DNA of 64,000 nt from contig QCXZ01000041.1 in NCBI GenBank assembly GCA_025024175.1, forward strand, positions 26,531,786-26,595,785, in the 5' to 3' direction. The translations under genes and the position numbers were made by a program. Positions 60,727-64,000 of the stretch are shown here, piece by piece (position 1 is the stretch's first letter; every line of letters starts with the position of its first letter). This DNA is from Rhyzopertha dominica (lineage: Eukaryota > Arthropoda > Insecta > Coleoptera > Bostrichidae). Below the pieces are notes generated by a model. That model ran no database searches and was not told the DNA's origin. It saw only the letters and a list, made by a program, of their open reading frames with translations.

Positions 60727-61470
60727 TTGTATTTTAAAGAAATGAGCTCAAAAGTTTTGAATAATTGTATTTAATACTTGGCAATATTAGCAACAAATTA
60801 AAAATAGTACTACATACCTGAGGTATACACAAAAATGTAAGCACTATGTTGACGCATTGGAATTTTCCCATGAAGTTTCCAATATTTACCATTGAGTGTA
60901 AACTACCTTCACTTCAAAACTCCCTCAATTCACCGTGACATTTTCTGGTTTGTACACTGCAAAATTTTGGTGTGATATTCCAAATTTTGTTAAGTTTAAT
61001 TTTTACTTCATTAGTTATGTGAACTAAGACATATCCAAGTTTTTTTTTTAATTTCATGTCAGAATGTCTCAATCAGCGATAAATCTGAACTGCTTGATGG
61101 CCATTTAATCATGAATAATTGAGAAATTAGATGGCAATGCCATCTGTCAGCATTACACTGACATGATGACAAAGCCACCTAGCTGCCATAATGGGATCTA
61201 CTTCCTAAAGTAAGTGACCTGTAGCCTGACAAATTGGCATGCACCTGCATACTTCAATTTGACAGCAGGCCCCCACAGCACTTTTTGCAAGCGGGCACCT
61301 CAACCAAATAATGTTCTTATTCAATCCAGATTATGGAATCCCATTGCCTTTTCAACCAATTCTTTCTTTCATTTGCCAATAAACATCTAAGTTTCTTCTG
61401 TTTTTGCATAACAAGGGTTTCACTTTTGACTGAAGTACAAACAATTAAAACCGTGACCAATTTTTATTAC
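60727..61470. other. RING-gene intron or flank, unassigned
   Basis: No exon, repeat or transposon end recognised. Confidence 0.5.
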
Positions 61471-61491
61471 AAAACTTTCTTTGTAAAAGCC
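61471..61491. repeat. 21-bp target-site duplication, left copy
   Basis: The 21-mer starting AAAACTTTCTTTGTAAAAGC is repeated exactly at 63621-63641 and brackets the 2.1-kb retroposon. Confidence 0.95.
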
Positions 61492-63620
61492 TACTCGAGT
61501 GGTGGCATTCGACCCGAGAGGACGTGTTTTTGAGCGCTATGAAGTGACTACCTAAGACCTGTGTGTTTGTTTTAATTTGTGATTAAAAAAGACTACAATT
61601 GGCACACATTAATTAAAAGTGAATGGTGATTGGGTGTACCTATGTGCCGTGTGTCGTTTGTTGGGCTGGCCAGCAAGAAAGGAGAGGGATTCACCGCCGA
61701 TCATGCCAACATTAGCCGGTGTTTTGATAAGCAGCTAAGTCTTAGTATAATTGTATATAACAGGCACATAATTTGTCTCTTAAACAATAACAACTTCCCA
61801 AATTCAATATCAGATATATCTTTTTTTCCTTTAGAATCAATATAGCAGCATCCCACAAAATTTTGCCTCTTACGGTGTTTGATGGTAAATAGCACACCCT
61901 TAACAGGTATAAAGTCGACAAAAGGGCTTTGATTCTGGGAAATAGCCTGGACCGGAGATAGCAAGTTGTTTATGTTTAAGAGGGCAACACGCAGAGAAAT
62001 GGGCATGTTCAAAAATAGGTCAAAATGTAATTGTATCGACTTGTTTCAAGCGCGATGACAATGTCTAGAAAACTCACATAGCATTAAGGAAGCTTAAAAA
62101 CAAGTACATACCATAGTAGGAACAAGTAGAACGAATAACTAACCAGCAAAATAATAAAAACTGCTTTCGTCTTTTCAGGCGTTCTTTCAGAAAAAACAAA
62201 CAAAAAAATATCTTATAGTAACAACGAATCAACGAAAGGAAACAATAAGATAGATGCATAAGGAAAAGGGAATAAGCTGGCAACGGATATGCCCAAATAT
62301 TAATACTGCTTGTGGTTAGTTCACGATCGGCTACATACCGAACAATTGCTATTACCTCTTAGATCTCTTCATAATGTGTTTTAGTGTTAGCTTCTTGTGT
62401 TATCGATATTNTTGGTGTTGTAACAGTGNTGTAGTTCCGTGTGTCTAAATAAAAAGNGTATACAAGGAATCACACAATTGTGGTAAAGAAAATCTCGGGA
62501 GACGGCTACCGCCTTCGAAACACATTGAGTCACCAAATGTACGGGGAGAACACTACCCAACAAGAACACAAAAGCCACCCAAGAAAAATAAGAAGAAAAG
62601 CTGGAAGAAGAAATTCTAGTGACAAGAACAAAAAGAAGCAGTAAGTAAGAAAGCATTGTTCAGAAACCAGGAAAACATGAAAAGAAGTCCAGCCACAAAA
62701 ATTGGGATAGTCCTGAAGAAACTCCAATGTATAGAAAGGAAAAGAAACTAATACCCCAGACGAGAAAATTGCCCGTGGAGTAATGTCATCCCATCTAGAG
62801 ATCCAAGAAGCGAATGGATAAGCGCATACGAAATCACTCAAAGTATCGACTTACCATCAAGAAGCAGCAACATAAACAGGAATCAAACAATTATTTTAAA
62901 TTCTAAGATTTTAAGTTCAAAAAGTGTTCTAGTGCTACGTTCTTGCGTTTACGTTGTTATTGTTATTATCGTTACAGTGAAGTAGTTTAGTGTATCTAGA
63001 CAAGTGTATATAAAAGAAATCACGTAATTGTAGAAAAAATCCAGCGAGACCAAACTACGAAATATACGTTAAGAACATTACCAACCGCAACACAAACACC
63101 TTGTAAGACAAATAAGACAAAAAACTACAAATCACAGGCGAAACATTTGCTCAGAGGGAAGAAACTATTCAAGAACCACAATCAAAATACAAATCAGAAG
63201 GAGAAGAAATATCGACAACAACAGAAAAGAGTAAAAACAACGATGGGGAGAATCATAGCAAAATCAAATGTAACTGAAGAAAAAACAATGGTCAGAAATC
63301 GCAAAAGACAAGAAAACAATAAATAGGGAAGTCCTAAAGTTGTAAACAATCTCAGACAGCAGCTCGTCCAAGGAAGAACAAGAACAACGCAGCCGAACTA
63401 AGCTACCATGCAATAAGGATGCTAATAAAAATGTATCCACTGCTTGGGTGCCCTAAAAACTTCACCATTCTAGCCCCCAAACTCCTGTAACATGCGCTAC
63501 GTGAGAGCCCACTAGCAACAAGCATGTAACCCCTCCAACCCAGCGTAGACGTAGCCGGCCCTGTGGGTTATCCGGGACCGGCAGAAATGCCTACCATACT
63601 CTGGTTCAACCAATCAATCA
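61492..63620 (+). mobile_element. 2.1-kb non-coding retroposon with 21-bp duplication
   Basis: Between the two 21-bp copies lies a 2129-bp insert starting TACTCGAGTGGTGGCATTCG and ending GGTTCAACCAATCAATCA, a short AATC-repeat tail. A long, exact duplication and a simple-repeat tail are marks of target-primed (LINE-type) insertion in plus orientation. No reverse transcriptase is present. Two diverged direct copies of about 150 bp (about 62375-62520 and 62900-63070, shared CAGTG..GTAGTT, TGTAT and GAAATCAC / GGAATCAC) resemble LINE 5' UTR monomers. The 3' end has a GC-rich hairpin (GCCGG / CCGGC near 63555-63585). The short minus-strand frames are not coding. Confidence 0.75.
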
Positions 63621-63641
63621 AAAACTTTCTTTGTAAAAGCC
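63621..63641. repeat. 21-bp target-site duplication, right copy
   Basis: Exact repeat of 61471-61491. Confidence 0.95.
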
Positions 63642-64000
63642 ATTTGCCATTTTTTTAAAGTTACAGTGTGCAAGTACATATCTTTTAATATCGGCATATG
63701 TATTGGATTTCCCAACTTTGAAGCCCAGCTTTCTTGACGATTTGTATTTTGCACTGTATACCGAGAAATTTAGCGATGGGATATTCTGAAATTTCATCAT
63801 TATGGGCACAAATGGGTTACTTGCACTAATTTTATTTTTGGATAAATCTGGCAATATTCAATGGTCATTATTAAGTTAATTTCACACACGGAAAGTTAGC
63901 ACTTGCAAAGAATTACAAATGCATAAAATTATTAATTAAAAATGGCATTTGACCCTTTAAATTTCACGTGACATCAAAACGATGTCCACGACACTATTAT
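63642..64000. other. unassigned right flank
   Basis: AT-rich sequence to the end of the window. The minus-strand frame at 63618-63854 has no known domain. Confidence 0.5.

Noticed and set aside
61701..62841. Minus-strand open frames inside the 2.1-kb retroposon
   Set aside because: They run antisense to the element and are hydrophobic shadows of A-rich sequence without domain.
1..64000. CRISPR array, operon, Shine-Dalgarno or other prokaryotic signals
   Set aside because: Spliced genes, poly(A) signals and retrotransposons show this is an animal nuclear genome; no regularly spaced repeats were seen.

Overview
The window is AT-rich nuclear DNA from an animal, almost certainly an insect. The introns are spliced and poor in genes. 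Five genes are recognisable by their protein signatures: Usp12-46, RpL21, Rrp45 (exosome), Sap30 and Dsp1. A sixth, a RING-finger gene, runs off the right edge. A Q/H-rich Dsp1 with two HMG boxes and the mix of transposons (gypsy, Jockey-like LINE, Penelope, TA- and TTAA-flanked palindromic elements) fit an insect, plausibly a beetle, but the order cannot be proved from the sequence.

Layout: 1-4316 holds intronic sequence and the last two exons of Usp12-46 (+). 6965-7685 is RpL21 (-), divergent from Rrp45 (+, five exons, 8332-13582). Rrp45 converges tail to tail with Sap30 (-, three exons, 22641 down to 13740); their 3' ends appear to overlap. Sap30 is divergent from Dsp1 (+, five coding exons, 25258-37984, possibly a 5'UTR exon ending at 23350). 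38-47 kb is a gene-free stretch holding a dead LINE, a truncated Penelope-like element with a hammerhead-ribozyme-like motif, and a THAP-domain relic. 47.2-64 kb is the start of the RING gene. Its zinc finger is split by a 10.5-kb intron, and that intron contains a LINE which was itself broken by a young gypsy element (182-bp LTRs differing at one site, 5-bp target duplication). The next intron holds an 8-bp-duplication DNA element and a 2.1-kb retroposon with a 21-bp duplication.

The host genes are ordinary housekeeping and chromatin genes: deubiquitination, ribosome, RNA decay, Sin3/HDAC corepressor, HMG corepressor. The unusual content lies in the introns. Several long DNA elements are nested palindromes, and when transcribed inside pre-mRNA they could fold into long double-stranded RNA. 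Other points of interest are a 52-bp GC-AG intron in Sap30 and two ribozyme-like sites tied to Penelope-type repeats. I found no CRISPR array, rRNA or convincing tRNA gene.
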